Assembly (NCBI GenBank): GCA_002298785.1 | Contig: DBMR01000059.1 | Span: 62,001 to 126,000 of the forward strand | DNA from: Verrucomicrobia subdivision 3 bacterium UBA693 | Lineage (GTDB): Bacteria; Verrucomicrobiota; Verrucomicrobiia; Limisphaerales; UBA8199 | Reading direction: 5' to 3' | DNA: 64,000 bases | In this document: in pieces, positions 34,779-43,558 of the stretch | Layout of the letters: every line of letters begins with the position of its first letter | Numbering within the stretch: the first letter of the stretch is position 1 | Translations under genes and position numbers: made by a program | Notes under the pieces: model-generated | What the model was told of the DNA's origin: nothing | The model's database searches: none | Seen by the model: the letters and a program-made list of their open reading frames with translations, nothing else

Positions 34779-35078
34779 ATGCGAACGATATCCAGGTGGG
34801 AGGATGTGCCGATCTTCGACAGCGAGGAGGCGGAGGCGGATTTCTGGTCGGAGAACCGGCCGGACCTGCGGCTGATGGAAGGGGCCATCGCCAATACCGC
34901 CGAGGGTTCGGACAGCACCACAATTACGCTGCGAATGGATCCACGAATGCTGGCGCGGATCAAACGTCTGGCGCGTTCGCGGTATCTAAATTATCAGAGC
35001 ATGATCAAGCAGTGGCTGAGCGAAAGGATGGAGCAGGAACTGAGGCAGGGCAGCAATGCCAGGAGCATGAATTCATGA
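34779..35078 (+). CDS. brnA: BrnA/CopG-type ribbon-helix-helix antitoxin
   Basis: A 99-residue DNA-binding antitoxin. The N-terminal half (SRWEDVPIFDSEEAEADFW) resembles the toxin-neutralising segment of BrnA/CopG-type antitoxins. The C-terminal TTITLRMDPRMLARIKRLA, then NYQSMIKQWLSERMEQEL, is a ribbon-helix-helix: one basic strand, two helices. It probably neutralises the BrnT-like protein and represses the promoter at 34361. Its stop codon overlaps the ATG of the first pseudopilin by 4 bases, so a toxin-antitoxin pair is translationally fused to a secretion operon. Confidence 0.78.
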   Translation: MRTISRWEDVPIFDSEEAEADFWSENRPDLRLMEGAIANTAEGSDSTTITLRMDPRMLARIKRLARSRYLNYQSMIKQWLSERMEQELRQGSNARSMNS

Positions 35079-35794
35079 ACGAAAATATTTCCAGGACCGA
35101 TTTTGCACGGATGGCCCGTCGAGCCTTCACCCTCATTGAATTGCTGGTGGTGATTGCGGTGATTTCCCTATTGGCGGGTTTGATTTTTCCAGTCACGGGA
35201 GCGGTGAACCGGGCGAAAACGCGAGCCAAAGCCCAGGGAGAACTCGCCAAGGTGGAAGCCGCCATCCTGGATTACAAAATGAAGCTCGGGCATTATCCTC
35301 CCGACCATCCGACCGATCTTCGCTATAACCAGCTCTTCTATGAATTGCTGGGAACTGCTTACGTGCCGGTGGGTAAGAGCGGTCAGCCTGCTTTTCGAGT
35401 GTTGAATGGGTCCACCGAAATCCCCGTTAAAGCGGTGCCTGAAGTTTGGCCCGGCGTTCAGGGATTTGTGAATGCCAACGCTGGCGCCGGCGGTGATGAG
35501 GTGGCGAAAGCCAAAGCTTTCCTCGGCGACGTACCGCCCGGGCAAATGTTGTCCCTGGATGTTAACACGGCAAGCGCCGGGACAGTGCAAGTGGCGTTCC
35601 TCGGAACCACCCTCGAAGGGCCTTATATGCTCGTGGACGCCAACGGCAGGAAACTCAATCCGTGGCGCTTTAATTCATCCAATCCGACCAACAATCCCAA
35701 TTCATTCGATTTGTGGGTGGATGTGCTGGTTGGAGGGAAAACTAACCGATTCAGCAACTGGAGTAAACGGCCGATTATCGTGAATGTCCCGTGA
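35075..35794 (+). CDS. GspG-like pseudopilin 1
   Basis: A 239-residue prepilin-type protein. The N-terminal cleavage/methylation signal is RRAFTLIELLVVIAVISLLAGL, shown here in outline: the hydrophobic helix starts at about residue 18, and Ala replaces the usual Gly at -1. The helix is followed by KTRAKAQGELAKVEAAILDYK and GHYPPDHPTD, matching major pseudopilins (GspG: A...I..ALD.YK.D.G.YP). The C-terminal half is unlike GspG and lacks its calcium loop. The start overlaps the antitoxin stop by 4 bases and the end overlaps the next gene by 4. Confidence 0.85.
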   Translation: MNENISRTDFARMARRAFTLIELLVVIAVISLLAGLIFPVTGAVNRAKTRAKAQGELAKVEAAILDYKMKLGHYPPDHPTDLRYNQLFYELLGTAYVPVGKSGQPAFRVLNGSTEIPVKAVPEVWPGVQGFVNANAGAGGDEVAKAKAFLGDVPPGQMLSLDVNTASAGTVQVAFLGTTLEGPYMLVDANGRKLNPWRFNSSNPTNNPNSFDLWVDVLVGGKTNRFSNWSKRPIIVNVP

Positions 35795-36162
35795 ACGCGA
35801 ACCGATTTACAGATAAAAGTTCGGGCACGCTGCGACTCTGGCGGCGCGTGGGGCCAGTGCCCGCGCAACGCCAAACCGGCGGTGTGTCGATGCTGCAATC
35901 CGCCGGCAGGGGCCGGTTGAAGCCACGCGTGCGCAAGCTGCGGGTACACTGGTGCCAGGACGAATGGCAGAAGGACGTGACCGTGTCCCCGGTTTGGCGT
36001 GGTGCTTCCACGGATCTGGTGGCCACCCGTCGGATTCCTGCGATTTCTGATTTGACGGGCTCGCTGCTCCTGGTGTGTGCTTACGGTGCGGAAGCTCTCG
36101 GGCCGGATTGGCATCGAGTGTTGAACAATCGTCGAAACCCTCAAAAAACAACGATTCTATGA
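35791..36162 (+). CDS. Hypothetical 123-residue protein inside the pseudopilin run
   Basis: I do not recognise this protein. It is basic, tryptophan-containing, has no signal peptide or pilin signature, and only one short hydrophobic stretch (LTGSLLLVCAYGAEAL). Evidence that it is real is positional: its GTG start overlaps the previous stop (GTGA) and its stop overlaps the following ATG (ATGA). That is the same coupling used by the other genes of this run. The alternative is a 365-base spacer in which a frame stays open by chance. No cysteine or catalytic motif stands out. Confidence 0.5.
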   Translation: MNANRFTDKSSGTLRLWRRVGPVPAQRQTGGVSMLQSAGRGRLKPRVRKLRVHWCQDEWQKDVTVSPVWRGASTDLVATRRIPAISDLTGSLLLVCAYGAEALGPDWHRVLNNRRNPQKTTIL

Positions 36163-36977
36163 AATTCCTGAACCCAGTCTTCCGTCGTGCGCGACGGGGC
36201 TTTACCTTGATCGAATTATTGGTGGTCATCAGTATTATCGGGATTCTGGCGGCGATGCTGCTGCCCGCGCTGGCTGCGGCCAAGCGACGAGCCCAGGTGC
36301 AGAAAGCCAAGCTGGAAATCGCGAGCATTGTTAACGCCATACGGGATTACGAAACAGCTAATAGCCGGTTCCCCGCCTCCAAAGCGGCTTCGGACGCTAG
36401 TTCCGCCGGGGCTCCCGCGGTTGCCAGTCAGGATTTCACCTATGGCACCGGCGGGATTAACAAGTTGAAGACACCGACTGGAACACTGGCAATTGAATCC
36501 CTGAATCCGCTCACCCGGGTAGGATACACCACCAACAACGCCGAGGTGATGGCGATCCTGATGGATCTGGAGAGTTACGGAAATGGATGGGCCACGATCA
36601 ACAAAGGTCACGTGAAGAATCCCAGCCGCAATCGTTATCTCGTTGCCCAGCAGGTGAGCGACACCACCAAACCCGGTGTCGGTCCCGATGGGGTTTACCG
36701 TGATCCCTGGGGCAATCCGTACATCATTACCGTGGACTTGAACAACGACGAGAAAGCCAGGGACTCCTTCTACTGCCGCCGAGTGGTGTCCCAGAAACAG
36801 GGGACCCAGGGCTACGACGGTTTGTTCAATAGTAAAGATGCCAATGGAATGGGGGATAACTTCGAAGCCAACGCTCCGATCATGGTTTGGTCGGCGGGGC
36901 CGGATGGTAAGGTGGACCCGACTGCCAATGCGAACGCCGGGGCCAATAAGGACAACGTTTGCAGTTGGAAACCTTAG
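36159..36977 (+). CDS. GspG-like pseudopilin 2
   Basis: A 272-residue pseudopilin. The classical signal ARRGFTLIELLVVISIIGIL begins near residue 12 with the Gly/Phe cleavage site and Glu+5. AKRRAQVQKAKLEIASIV and IRDYETANSRFPASK correspond to the GspG helix and YP loop. DPWGNPYIITVDLNND and WSAGPDGKVD resemble the calcium-binding C-terminal loop of GspG (D.WG.PY, S.G.DG). It is therefore the best candidate for the major filament subunit of this apparatus. It overlaps the preceding hypothetical gene by 4 bases, and the next gene starts 7 bases after its stop. Confidence 0.9.
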   Translation: MKFLNPVFRRARRGFTLIELLVVISIIGILAAMLLPALAAAKRRAQVQKAKLEIASIVNAIRDYETANSRFPASKAASDASSAGAPAVASQDFTYGTGGINKLKTPTGTLAIESLNPLTRVGYTTNNAEVMAILMDLESYGNGWATINKGHVKNPSRNRYLVAQQVSDTTKPGVGPDGVYRDPWGNPYIITVDLNNDEKARDSFYCRRVVSQKQGTQGYDGLFNSKDANGMGDNFEANAPIMVWSAGPDGKVDPTANANAGANKDNVCSWKP

Positions 36978-36984
36978 GACAAAT

Positions 36985-37827
36985 GTGAAAAGCGCCAATC
37001 CGAATTTCAGCAAAGAACACTGGGCGCGCGGGTTTACGCTCCTGGAGTTGCTGACAGTAATTTCGATTATCGGAGTCCTGGCGGCGATTGCCTTGCCCAA
37101 CATCGGGAAGTTCAAGCCCAACGTCACCGCCGCGGGCAGCCGGCAGTTGCTGGACGCAATCTCCCGTGGACGCCAGCTCGCCATCAGCCAGCGCACTACC
37201 GTCTACATGGTGTTTGTTCCGACCAACTTCTGGACCTATTCGGCCTACACCAGCCTCCCGGACACAGAAAAGGAAAAAGGCAGAAGGCTCTTCGACAAGC
37301 AGTGCGTGGGCTACACTTTCGTAACGTTGCGCAGTCTGGGCGATCAGCCCGGGCGTCCCACGGCGCGCTACCTCGACAATTGGAAAACGCTGCCCGAAGG
37401 CGTGTTTATACCGCTGCAGAAGTTCGGTCCGCGCAATGTGAACCTGCCGGTGATGCGAGTTTACACCAATAGTCCTCCTCCCGCTTTAACGCCGTTGCTC
37501 GCGTTTGAAATCCTGGGTTTTAACGTCACCAATGGCATTCCGTTTCCGTCGGAATTTGCCCCCGCAGCTTCCGGTCCCGACCCGTGGGTGCCGCTGCCGT
37601 ATATCGCCTTCAATCATATGGGGCAGGTAACCTCTGGCCGGGATGAACAGATTCCACTGGCGTTAGGGACGGTCAGTTTTTCGCGGGATCAAGCGACTCG
37701 CGAGCCGACGGCTTTCTCGCCGACTTTTAATGAGCTGCCGCGCGGCAACAGCACGAACACCTTTAACCTCGTGAATATCGATTGGTTGACCGGTCGCGCC
37801 CGGGTTGAGCGCCAGCAAATACAATGA
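36985..37827 (+). CDS. Pseudopilin, Verru_Chthon cassette D-like (GspH type)
   Basis: A 280-residue protein with the prepilin signal ARGFTLLELLTVISIIGVL. It is followed by NVTAAGSRQLLDAISRGRQLAISQRTTVYMVF in outline. That 'long helix, then RQ-AI-..R..V' is the minor pseudopilin GspH pattern, also that of cassette protein D as I remember it. The GTG at 36985 is the only start near the signal peptide; a longer upstream frame overlaps the previous gene by 140 bases and is not credible. The stop overlaps the next ATG by 4 bases. Confidence 0.82.
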   Translation: MKSANPNFSKEHWARGFTLLELLTVISIIGVLAAIALPNIGKFKPNVTAAGSRQLLDAISRGRQLAISQRTTVYMVFVPTNFWTYSAYTSLPDTEKEKGRRLFDKQCVGYTFVTLRSLGDQPGRPTARYLDNWKTLPEGVFIPLQKFGPRNVNLPVMRVYTNSPPPALTPLLAFEILGFNVTNGIPFPSEFAPAASGPDPWVPLPYIAFNHMGQVTSGRDEQIPLALGTVSFSRDQATREPTAFSPTFNELPRGNSTNTFNLVNIDWLTGRARVERQQIQ

Positions 37828-38720
37828 ACTTGCCAACCACCATTCCCCACCCGGTTCCCAGGGTGTCGCCCGGGTTAAGGCCGGCTCGTGGGGCGCGTCG
37901 CGCGGGCTTTACCATGATCGAAATCGCGATCAGTCTCGCGATTATTGCTTTCGCCATGGTAGCCATCATCGGCGTGCTTCCTACCGGGATGTCCGCTCAA
38001 CGGGAAAACCGTGAGGAGACCATCATCAACCAGGACGCCAGCATCCTTATGGAATCCATCCGCAGCGGGGCTCGCGGCGTGGATGATCTCACGAACTACG
38101 TGGTGGCCATCACCAACGCCAGCACAGAGTTTGACGTGAATAATGTCGCGGTGAGGAGCAGCCTGGCTTGGTACACGTTCAACAACTCGTCTGCCAGTCC
38201 AAAATATCTGCTGACCAATGGTTTTCGGATCATTGGATTACTGAGCACGCCAAAAATCATTCCCATCCCGCTCACCGCCCAAACCAGCCCCGGAGGACAT
38301 TACAGCAATTACGTGGTGGCGATCATCCGTTCCCTCAGCGGACCGGCCAACGATAAATACCCTCAGGACAGTCCCGACGTTCATGATTTCAGCTTTGCTT
38401 ACCGCTTGATTTCAGACGTGCTGCCATTTTCGGAGTTCGACACCAATTGGGCCTGGGCCGGGGACCCTTCGATCAACGGGAACACGGCTGAGATTCTCTC
38501 GCGGTCGAACTATTGGCAGGAGGTCAAGAATCTGCAGACCAATTTGTGGGATGTGCGGCTGACCTTTCGTTGGCCGATGAAACCAAATGGGCAGCCCGGC
38601 AACGGCCGCCAGGTCTACCGCACCATGATCAGCGGGCGCTTGCTGCAAACGAACGATTTTGTACAGCCGGGTTATCCTCTGTTTTTCTTTGAACCTCGAA
38701 ACTACGTGAAGGCGCCGTGA
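37824..38720 (+). CDS. Pseudopilin, Verru_Chthon cassette B-like (GspI type)
   Basis: A 298-residue protein. After a 27-residue proline-rich leader comes RAGFTMIEIAISLAIIAFAM, with the cleavage site and Glu+5. The IIGVLPTGM that follows is, from memory, distinctive for cassette protein B, a GspI relative. It ends with a conserved-looking RLTFRWPMKPNGQPGNGRQVYR, in outline, like the membrane-distal sheet of GspI. It overlaps both neighbours by 4 bases (ATGA and GTGA). Confidence 0.82.
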   Translation: MNLPTTIPHPVPRVSPGLRPARGARRAGFTMIEIAISLAIIAFAMVAIIGVLPTGMSAQRENREETIINQDASILMESIRSGARGVDDLTNYVVAITNASTEFDVNNVAVRSSLAWYTFNNSSASPKYLLTNGFRIIGLLSTPKIIPIPLTAQTSPGGHYSNYVVAIIRSLSGPANDKYPQDSPDVHDFSFAYRLISDVLPFSEFDTNWAWAGDPSINGNTAEILSRSNYWQEVKNLQTNLWDVRLTFRWPMKPNGQPGNGRQVYRTMISGRLLQTNDFVQPGYPLFFFEPRNYVKAP

Positions 38721-39640
38721 AAGCTAACCACCCCCATTTCTATTCCGGCAGCCTGCGGCTTCCGCCGCGCAAGCGTCAGGCGGCCTTTTCCCTGATCGAA
38801 ATCCTGGTCACCGCGGCGTTGCTGTCTTTCATTGTGCTGGGCTTGCTGGCGATGTTTAACCAAACGCAGCGCGCCTTCCGAAGCAGCATCACCCAAACCG
38901 ATGTGCTGGAAGCAGGGCGGGCCACTTTGGACATGCTGTCTCGAGAACTGGAGCAGATCACCCCTTCGCAGGAGGCTTTTACGACCAATTTCCTCGCCGA
39001 ACCCAGCGTATCCTTCAGCAAACCAATGCTGCAAGACCTGCCCGGTTCAAGCCTGCGCCGCACCAATATCGTGCAGAAGTTCTATTTCCTCACCCGCTTT
39101 AACACGGACTATGCGGGGGTGGGATACCAGGTCATCCCGGATTATCCGAACGGAGGGGTAGGGACGCTTTACCGTTTTGCAGAAGGGCTACCGGCGCGCT
39201 ACGGCGCCTTGTACCTCAGCCGGGATTTCTATAACGCGCCCTTGACCAATATGAGTCGGATTGCCGACGGGGTGGTGCACCTTCGAGTGCGAGCGTTCGA
39301 TCCCGCCGGGCGGTTGATCGCGGCGGAGTTGCGGCGCTTCCAGGATCCGGCGTCGCAGGCCGGAGGGTTTCCCGCCTATACCATGGTGACCACGAACCTG
39401 GTATTGGCCGATGGTAGCCGGGCGCAATACGATCAGGCGGCTATTTTCATGACCAGCAATGCGGTGCCCGCTTTCGTCGAGGTGGAATTGGGCATGCTGG
39501 AGCCGAGAGTGTTGCAGCGCTACCGCGCTATCCCCAACCCCGCTGCTCAACTGGAATACCTCTCTCGATACGCCGCCAATGTGCACATTTTCCGGCAGCG
39601 CATCCCCGTCCGTAACGTTGATTTTTCCGCTTACCAATGA
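38717..39640 (+). CDS. Pseudopilin, Verru_Chthon cassette C-like (GspJ type)
   Basis: A 307-residue protein starting at GTG 38717, overlapping the previous stop. The signal is KRQAAFSLIEILVTAALLSF (Ala at -1). It is followed by MFNQTQRAFRSSITQTDVLE and GRATLDMLSRELEQ, the GspJ-type helix and 'R.A...L.REL' motif that cassette protein C shares. The C-terminal VEVELGMLEPRVLQRY matches the terminal sheet of that family. Minor pseudopilins I, J and K form the tip complex in type II secretion, so this one probably pairs with the flanking B-like and A-like proteins. Confidence 0.82.
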   Translation: MKANHPHFYSGSLRLPPRKRQAAFSLIEILVTAALLSFIVLGLLAMFNQTQRAFRSSITQTDVLEAGRATLDMLSRELEQITPSQEAFTTNFLAEPSVSFSKPMLQDLPGSSLRRTNIVQKFYFLTRFNTDYAGVGYQVIPDYPNGGVGTLYRFAEGLPARYGALYLSRDFYNAPLTNMSRIADGVVHLRVRAFDPAGRLIAAELRRFQDPASQAGGFPAYTMVTTNLVLADGSRAQYDQAAIFMTSNAVPAFVEVELGMLEPRVLQRYRAIPNPAAQLEYLSRYAANVHIFRQRIPVRNVDFSAYQ

Positions 39641-42600
39641 AAGTCCAATCCTCCAGCGCATCCCGGCGCGGCGTGGCCCTGGTCATCACCCTGGTGCTGC
39701 TTTCGGTGATCACCTTCATGGCCATCGCCTTCCTGGTGCTGAGCCGCGGCGAGAAGAGTTCCGTTACCACCACCACCGAGCACACCATCGCGACCCTGGC
39801 AGCCGACAACGGTCTGGAGCGGGCCAAGGCTACTCTGCTGGCTCCCATCCTGGCCTTCAGCAACCAGTATCGGTTCGATTTGCTGGTCTCCACCAATTAC
39901 GTCAGTCGCAATGGCTATAACCCGGCCGTTAAGGCGAACCGGTTCAACTATGACAACGTGGGTTTTGCCTACGCGAACGGCGCGCAAGTGATTGGGGACG
40001 ATTTTTTGAGCGTGCTGACCAACCTGCTCTACAGTCCGCGCGTGCCGGTTTTCGTCTCCACGAATCGCAACTTTCCGCCGGAATTCCGCTACTACCTTGA
40101 TTTGAATCGTAATGGACGCTACGACACCAATGGATTGCTCCCGGCCATGAGCGGTGATCCCGCTTGGCCTTATTACAATACCAATGGGGTCAAAATCCGG
40201 AACATCATCATCGGGAATACGTGGAGCAATTACTACGTTGGCGACCCGGAGTGGATTGGCGTCCTCGAGCGTCCCGGCTATCCGCACTCCTCCAGCAATC
40301 GTTTCGTGTCCCGCTACGCCTATATCGTGGTGCCGGAAGGCAAGACACTGGACCTTAACGCGATCCATAATTATGCAAAAATGCAGGATCGGCGGAGCAT
40401 GGCTCTGGGAAATGGGGATGGTTTTTTCCGTAACCAGGGGGTGGGTCCGTGGGAGATCAACCTCGCCGCCTTCCTGGTGGATTTGAACACCAATTTCTGG
40501 GACCCTCTGGGGTCTCGCTACAATTACAGCACGAATCTTGCCTTTAACCCGATGAATCGGGGCGCTGCCTTTGATGACGCTCTTTCCCTGTTGCGTTATC
40601 GCTACGGGGCCGACATGCAGCAGAATCTAGGTTCGGTGCAGCGACTTTTCGGCGATCGTGGTGCCTACGCTTTCCAGCATGATTTTGTGGATGGCTACAC
40701 CCGAGGCCCACTGATGACGGGTACCTGGTGGCCAACAGGCACGATTGACAATGATCGTCCGGTAGTGGCGTCGCGGCCATGGTCAGGTGGCGAGGCGCCC
40801 AACCGCTTCTTCACGACCCAGGATCTTTTCGACGATGCCAAAATACTGCAGACCGCAGGGGCTCGTCCGCCGATCACTTTCAGCGATCGACTGCGTTGGG
40901 CGGGCACAACGAACGACTTTTACAATCGTTACACATTTTACCGGCTCTTGTCCCAACTGGGAACGGATTCCGCGCCCGAGCCTCCGGGCAAGATGAATCT
41001 CAACTACGACAATTTGACCAAGTATAACGCGCTGGGCGTACCGGACATCACGGGACGGGCCAGCGCCACGAACTTCGTGGCCTGGGAACCGACCGGCAGC
41101 AACTTCTTTGTGAATGCTGCCAGCCGGTTGCTCGCGAGCTCCGGTTACACTTTTGGCCTGACCAATATCCAGATTTATCCCACGAACTATTACACCCCGA
41201 GCGTGCATCGATTGTTGCAATTGGCGGCGAATATGTTCGATGCCACCACCAATCGGTTTTATGGCAGCAGCACTAATGAACCCGGGTTGCCGTCCGTTTT
41301 CCGGCCCGTCTTCAAACGCGGGGTGTATGGTGGTGACGACATTTCCATCGTGGGGTATGAGCCGGTGTTGGATTCGCTCCTCGTCACGGCGCCGCCGCCC
41401 CGGCGGGACCTTTACCTGCAGAGCGATCGGCAGGCGCTCCAGCCGTACGATTTAGTCTACGGAGTGCCTCTCGTCATCGGGGCGAAGAAAGGTTTCCCAA
41501 ACTTCAACGAGTTCGCGTCTCAAACCGCGGTACAGGCCACCCGAAAACTGGAGTTTGTCCGCAATGCCGCCGGGAAAGTCAACCAGACCAACCAGATGTA
41601 TGTCGTGGGCATCTCCAACGTCTTCGGGTTGGAGGCCTGGAATTCTTACAGCAATGCTTTTCCGCACGGGCTGGAACTCATAGCCCAGGCGGAGGTTTTC
41701 GCCGTGATGACCAACCAAGCCGGCGCCATTTTGGTAAACCAGGTGCACCGGCCTGCGACGTACTCAAAGGTGATTCCGGCTTATTCCTGGCCGGGTTATC
41801 AAAACCTGAATGCGGAGAGGTATTCGTTCCAAATTCCCTATGATCCTGTAACGAACATTTATCACTTCCTACCCTACAGTACCTGGAAGAACACCACCCA
41901 GTTATTCGTGCCGCTCACGGGTATCTTCGAACGGGGCACCGGTTTCCCCACCCCGGAACTGTTTTTGAATTTGAGAACTCGGGTTTGGTTCGCGGTTCGG
42001 GACCTGGCTGCTAATCGGATTGTGGACTACGTGCAACTTGATGCGGTGGAGGACACCGTGCACATACCCACGTTGCTGGCTCAGGGAGGCGCCTGTGGCA
42101 ATAACTTCGTCGCCAGCGCCGCTCCAGGCAGCATGTGGTGCACGAACCGTTCCGCACCGGGAGGCGTGAATGTCGCCACCTATGGCGTGCGCAATCATAT
42201 CGCCGCTTGTATGGGCACGGTTCAAGTCGGTGAAGACCAATGGCAACAGTTTACGCCTTACCTTCCCACCGCCGACATTCGCAAGGCGGCGCAGGATCAT
42301 TTCCGGCAGGCGATTCTCAGCCCCGATCCCAATGGATCGCCGGTTTTTTATTCGCCCTTCGACCCGGTGCGCACCATTTTTCTGAACACGTCGTGGCAAG
42401 CCAACGATCCGCTGGTCCATTATACGATCGGGGATTTGGTGGTGCAGGAGTCCACTAATCGTTACGAGTTGGACCACACCGTGAACCCGCCGATATCGAA
42501 TATCCGCCACGTCAACGGGCGTTACGAGCCTTGGACCGCGCAACTTGCCGCCGGCAGCACCAGCCCCACCCGATATATGCTCGAGGTGAAGGATCCGCAG

Positions 42601-43515
42601 GTCTCGCGCTCGGACGATTGGGACTTCCCGACCAATAAATTTGCGAATGTCGGTTGGCTGGGGCGGGTACACCGGGGCACGCCCTGGCAGACGGTGTACC
42701 TCAAATCGGCGCTCATCGATCCTCCTACATGGAAGAAGTGGACCGGAAATTCCTACCACCCGGTCAACCGCGGGCAAGTTTCCGCGAGTCTGGCGACCCT
42801 GAATCAGGAATACGAGGACTCTCTGCTCACGCTGCCGTTCCGTGACTGGGAGTTATTTGATCAGTTCACGACCTCGTTCTCCGAGTCCGCTTCCCGCGGC
42901 CAACTGTCCATCAATCAAACCAATCTGGCGGCCTGGAGTGCGGTTTTGTCCGGCGTGATCGTTCTGTCAAATAATGTGACCGACGCGCAACTGACGGCCG
43001 ATCCTTTTTTGCGTCCAACCAACACCTGGTTCCCGATCGCGCCGGCAGGCTATTACGATTGGACTCAGAATTCCTCAAATTGGCCAGCGCTGGCTCGCAT
43101 TGTGAAAGGCATTAACGTTTATCGGGCCAACCCGACTAATTTCAATCTGGGCGCCTTCACCAAACTCGGTCAGATTTTGGGTGTCCCTGAACTCACGGTG
43201 GCGTCTCCGTTCCTGAACGTTTCGACCGTGAAACAGCGGCAGCAGGCGCTGAACGATGCCGCCTACGAGAGGATACCTCAGCAGATCATGGGGCTGATCC
43301 GGGTGGATCCGGAACCGCGTTTCGTCGTTTACTCCTACGGCCAGTCCCTGAAGCCGGCGGATCGCTCCATCGTGACCAGCGGCCGCTTTTTCGGGCTTTG
43401 CACCAACTACCAGGTCACCGCCGAGGTGGCAACCCGCGCGGTTGTGCGTGTGCAGAATGCGGCTTCCCAGCCCAAGGTAATGGTTGAGAAGTACAACGTG
43501 CTGCCCCCCGAATAA
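39637..43515 (+). CDS. Giant GspK-like / Verru_Chthon cassette A-like protein
   Basis: A 1292-residue exported protein, about four times GspK length. The N-terminus RRGVALVITLVLLSVITFMA is a GspK/PilX-type membrane anchor (residues about 10-35) that lacks the usual Glu+5. The rest is predicted extracytoplasmic, Asn/Thr/Tyr-rich, with no recognisable enzymatic motif. A segment around residues 225-300 (VVPEGKTLDLNAIHNYAKM, GPWEINLAAFLVDLN) resembles the helical NxxHA-like region of GspK. Size and neighbours match cassette protein A of Verrucomicrobium/Chthoniobacter. It starts 4 bases inside the C-like gene. The protein probably caps a pseudopilus or presents a surface fibre. Confidence 0.8.
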   Translation: MKVQSSSASRRGVALVITLVLLSVITFMAIAFLVLSRGEKSSVTTTTEHTIATLAADNGLERAKATLLAPILAFSNQYRFDLLVSTNYVSRNGYNPAVKANRFNYDNVGFAYANGAQVIGDDFLSVLTNLLYSPRVPVFVSTNRNFPPEFRYYLDLNRNGRYDTNGLLPAMSGDPAWPYYNTNGVKIRNIIIGNTWSNYYVGDPEWIGVLERPGYPHSSSNRFVSRYAYIVVPEGKTLDLNAIHNYAKMQDRRSMALGNGDGFFRNQGVGPWEINLAAFLVDLNTNFWDPLGSRYNYSTNLAFNPMNRGAAFDDALSLLRYRYGADMQQNLGSVQRLFGDRGAYAFQHDFVDGYTRGPLMTGTWWPTGTIDNDRPVVASRPWSGGEAPNRFFTTQDLFDDAKILQTAGARPPITFSDRLRWAGTTNDFYNRYTFYRLLSQLGTDSAPEPPGKMNLNYDNLTKYNALGVPDITGRASATNFVAWEPTGSNFFVNAASRLLASSGYTFGLTNIQIYPTNYYTPSVHRLLQLAANMFDATTNRFYGSSTNEPGLPSVFRPVFKRGVYGGDDISIVGYEPVLDSLLVTAPPPRRDLYLQSDRQALQPYDLVYGVPLVIGAKKGFPNFNEFASQTAVQATRKLEFVRNAAGKVNQTNQMYVVGISNVFGLEAWNSYSNAFPHGLELIAQAEVFAVMTNQAGAILVNQVHRPATYSKVIPAYSWPGYQNLNAERYSFQIPYDPVTNIYHFLPYSTWKNTTQLFVPLTGIFERGTGFPTPELFLNLRTRVWFAVRDLAANRIVDYVQLDAVEDTVHIPTLLAQGGACGNNFVASAAPGSMWCTNRSAPGGVNVATYGVRNHIAACMGTVQVGEDQWQQFTPYLPTADIRKAAQDHFRQAILSPDPNGSPVFYSPFDPVRTIFLNTSWQANDPLVHYTIGDLVVQESTNRYELDHTVNPPISNIRHVNGRYEPWTAQLAAGSTSPTRYMLEVKDPQVSRSDDWDFPTNKFANVGWLGRVHRGTPWQTVYLKSALIDPPTWKKWTGNSYHPVNRGQVSASLATLNQEYEDSLLTLPFRDWELFDQFTTSFSESASRGQLSINQTNLAAWSAVLSGVIVLSNNVTDAQLTADPFLRPTNTWFPIAPAGYYDWTQNSSNWPALARIVKGINVYRANPTNFNLGAFTKLGQILGVPELTVASPFLNVSTVKQRQQALNDAAYERIPQQIMGLIRVDPEPRFVVYSYGQSLKPADRSIVTSGRFFGLCTNYQVTAEVATRAVVRVQNAASQPKVMVEKYNVLPPE

Positions 43516-43558
43516 TTCTCTCGTCATTCGCTGCACTCCTGATTTATTTACGTAATTT

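Noticed and set aside
36838..36984. Upstream extension of the third pseudopilin from the ATG at 36838.
   Set aside because: It would overlap the preceding pseudopilin by 140 bases and move the prepilin signal to an internal position.
36216..37196. A 326-residue minus-strand frame across two pseudopilin genes.
   Set aside because: It runs antisense through the conserved pilin signals and shows no protein family features.
41902..42777. A 291-residue minus-strand frame within the giant GspK-like gene.
   Set aside because: No family resemblance; the plus-strand frame is continuous for 1292 codons and coupled to its neighbour.
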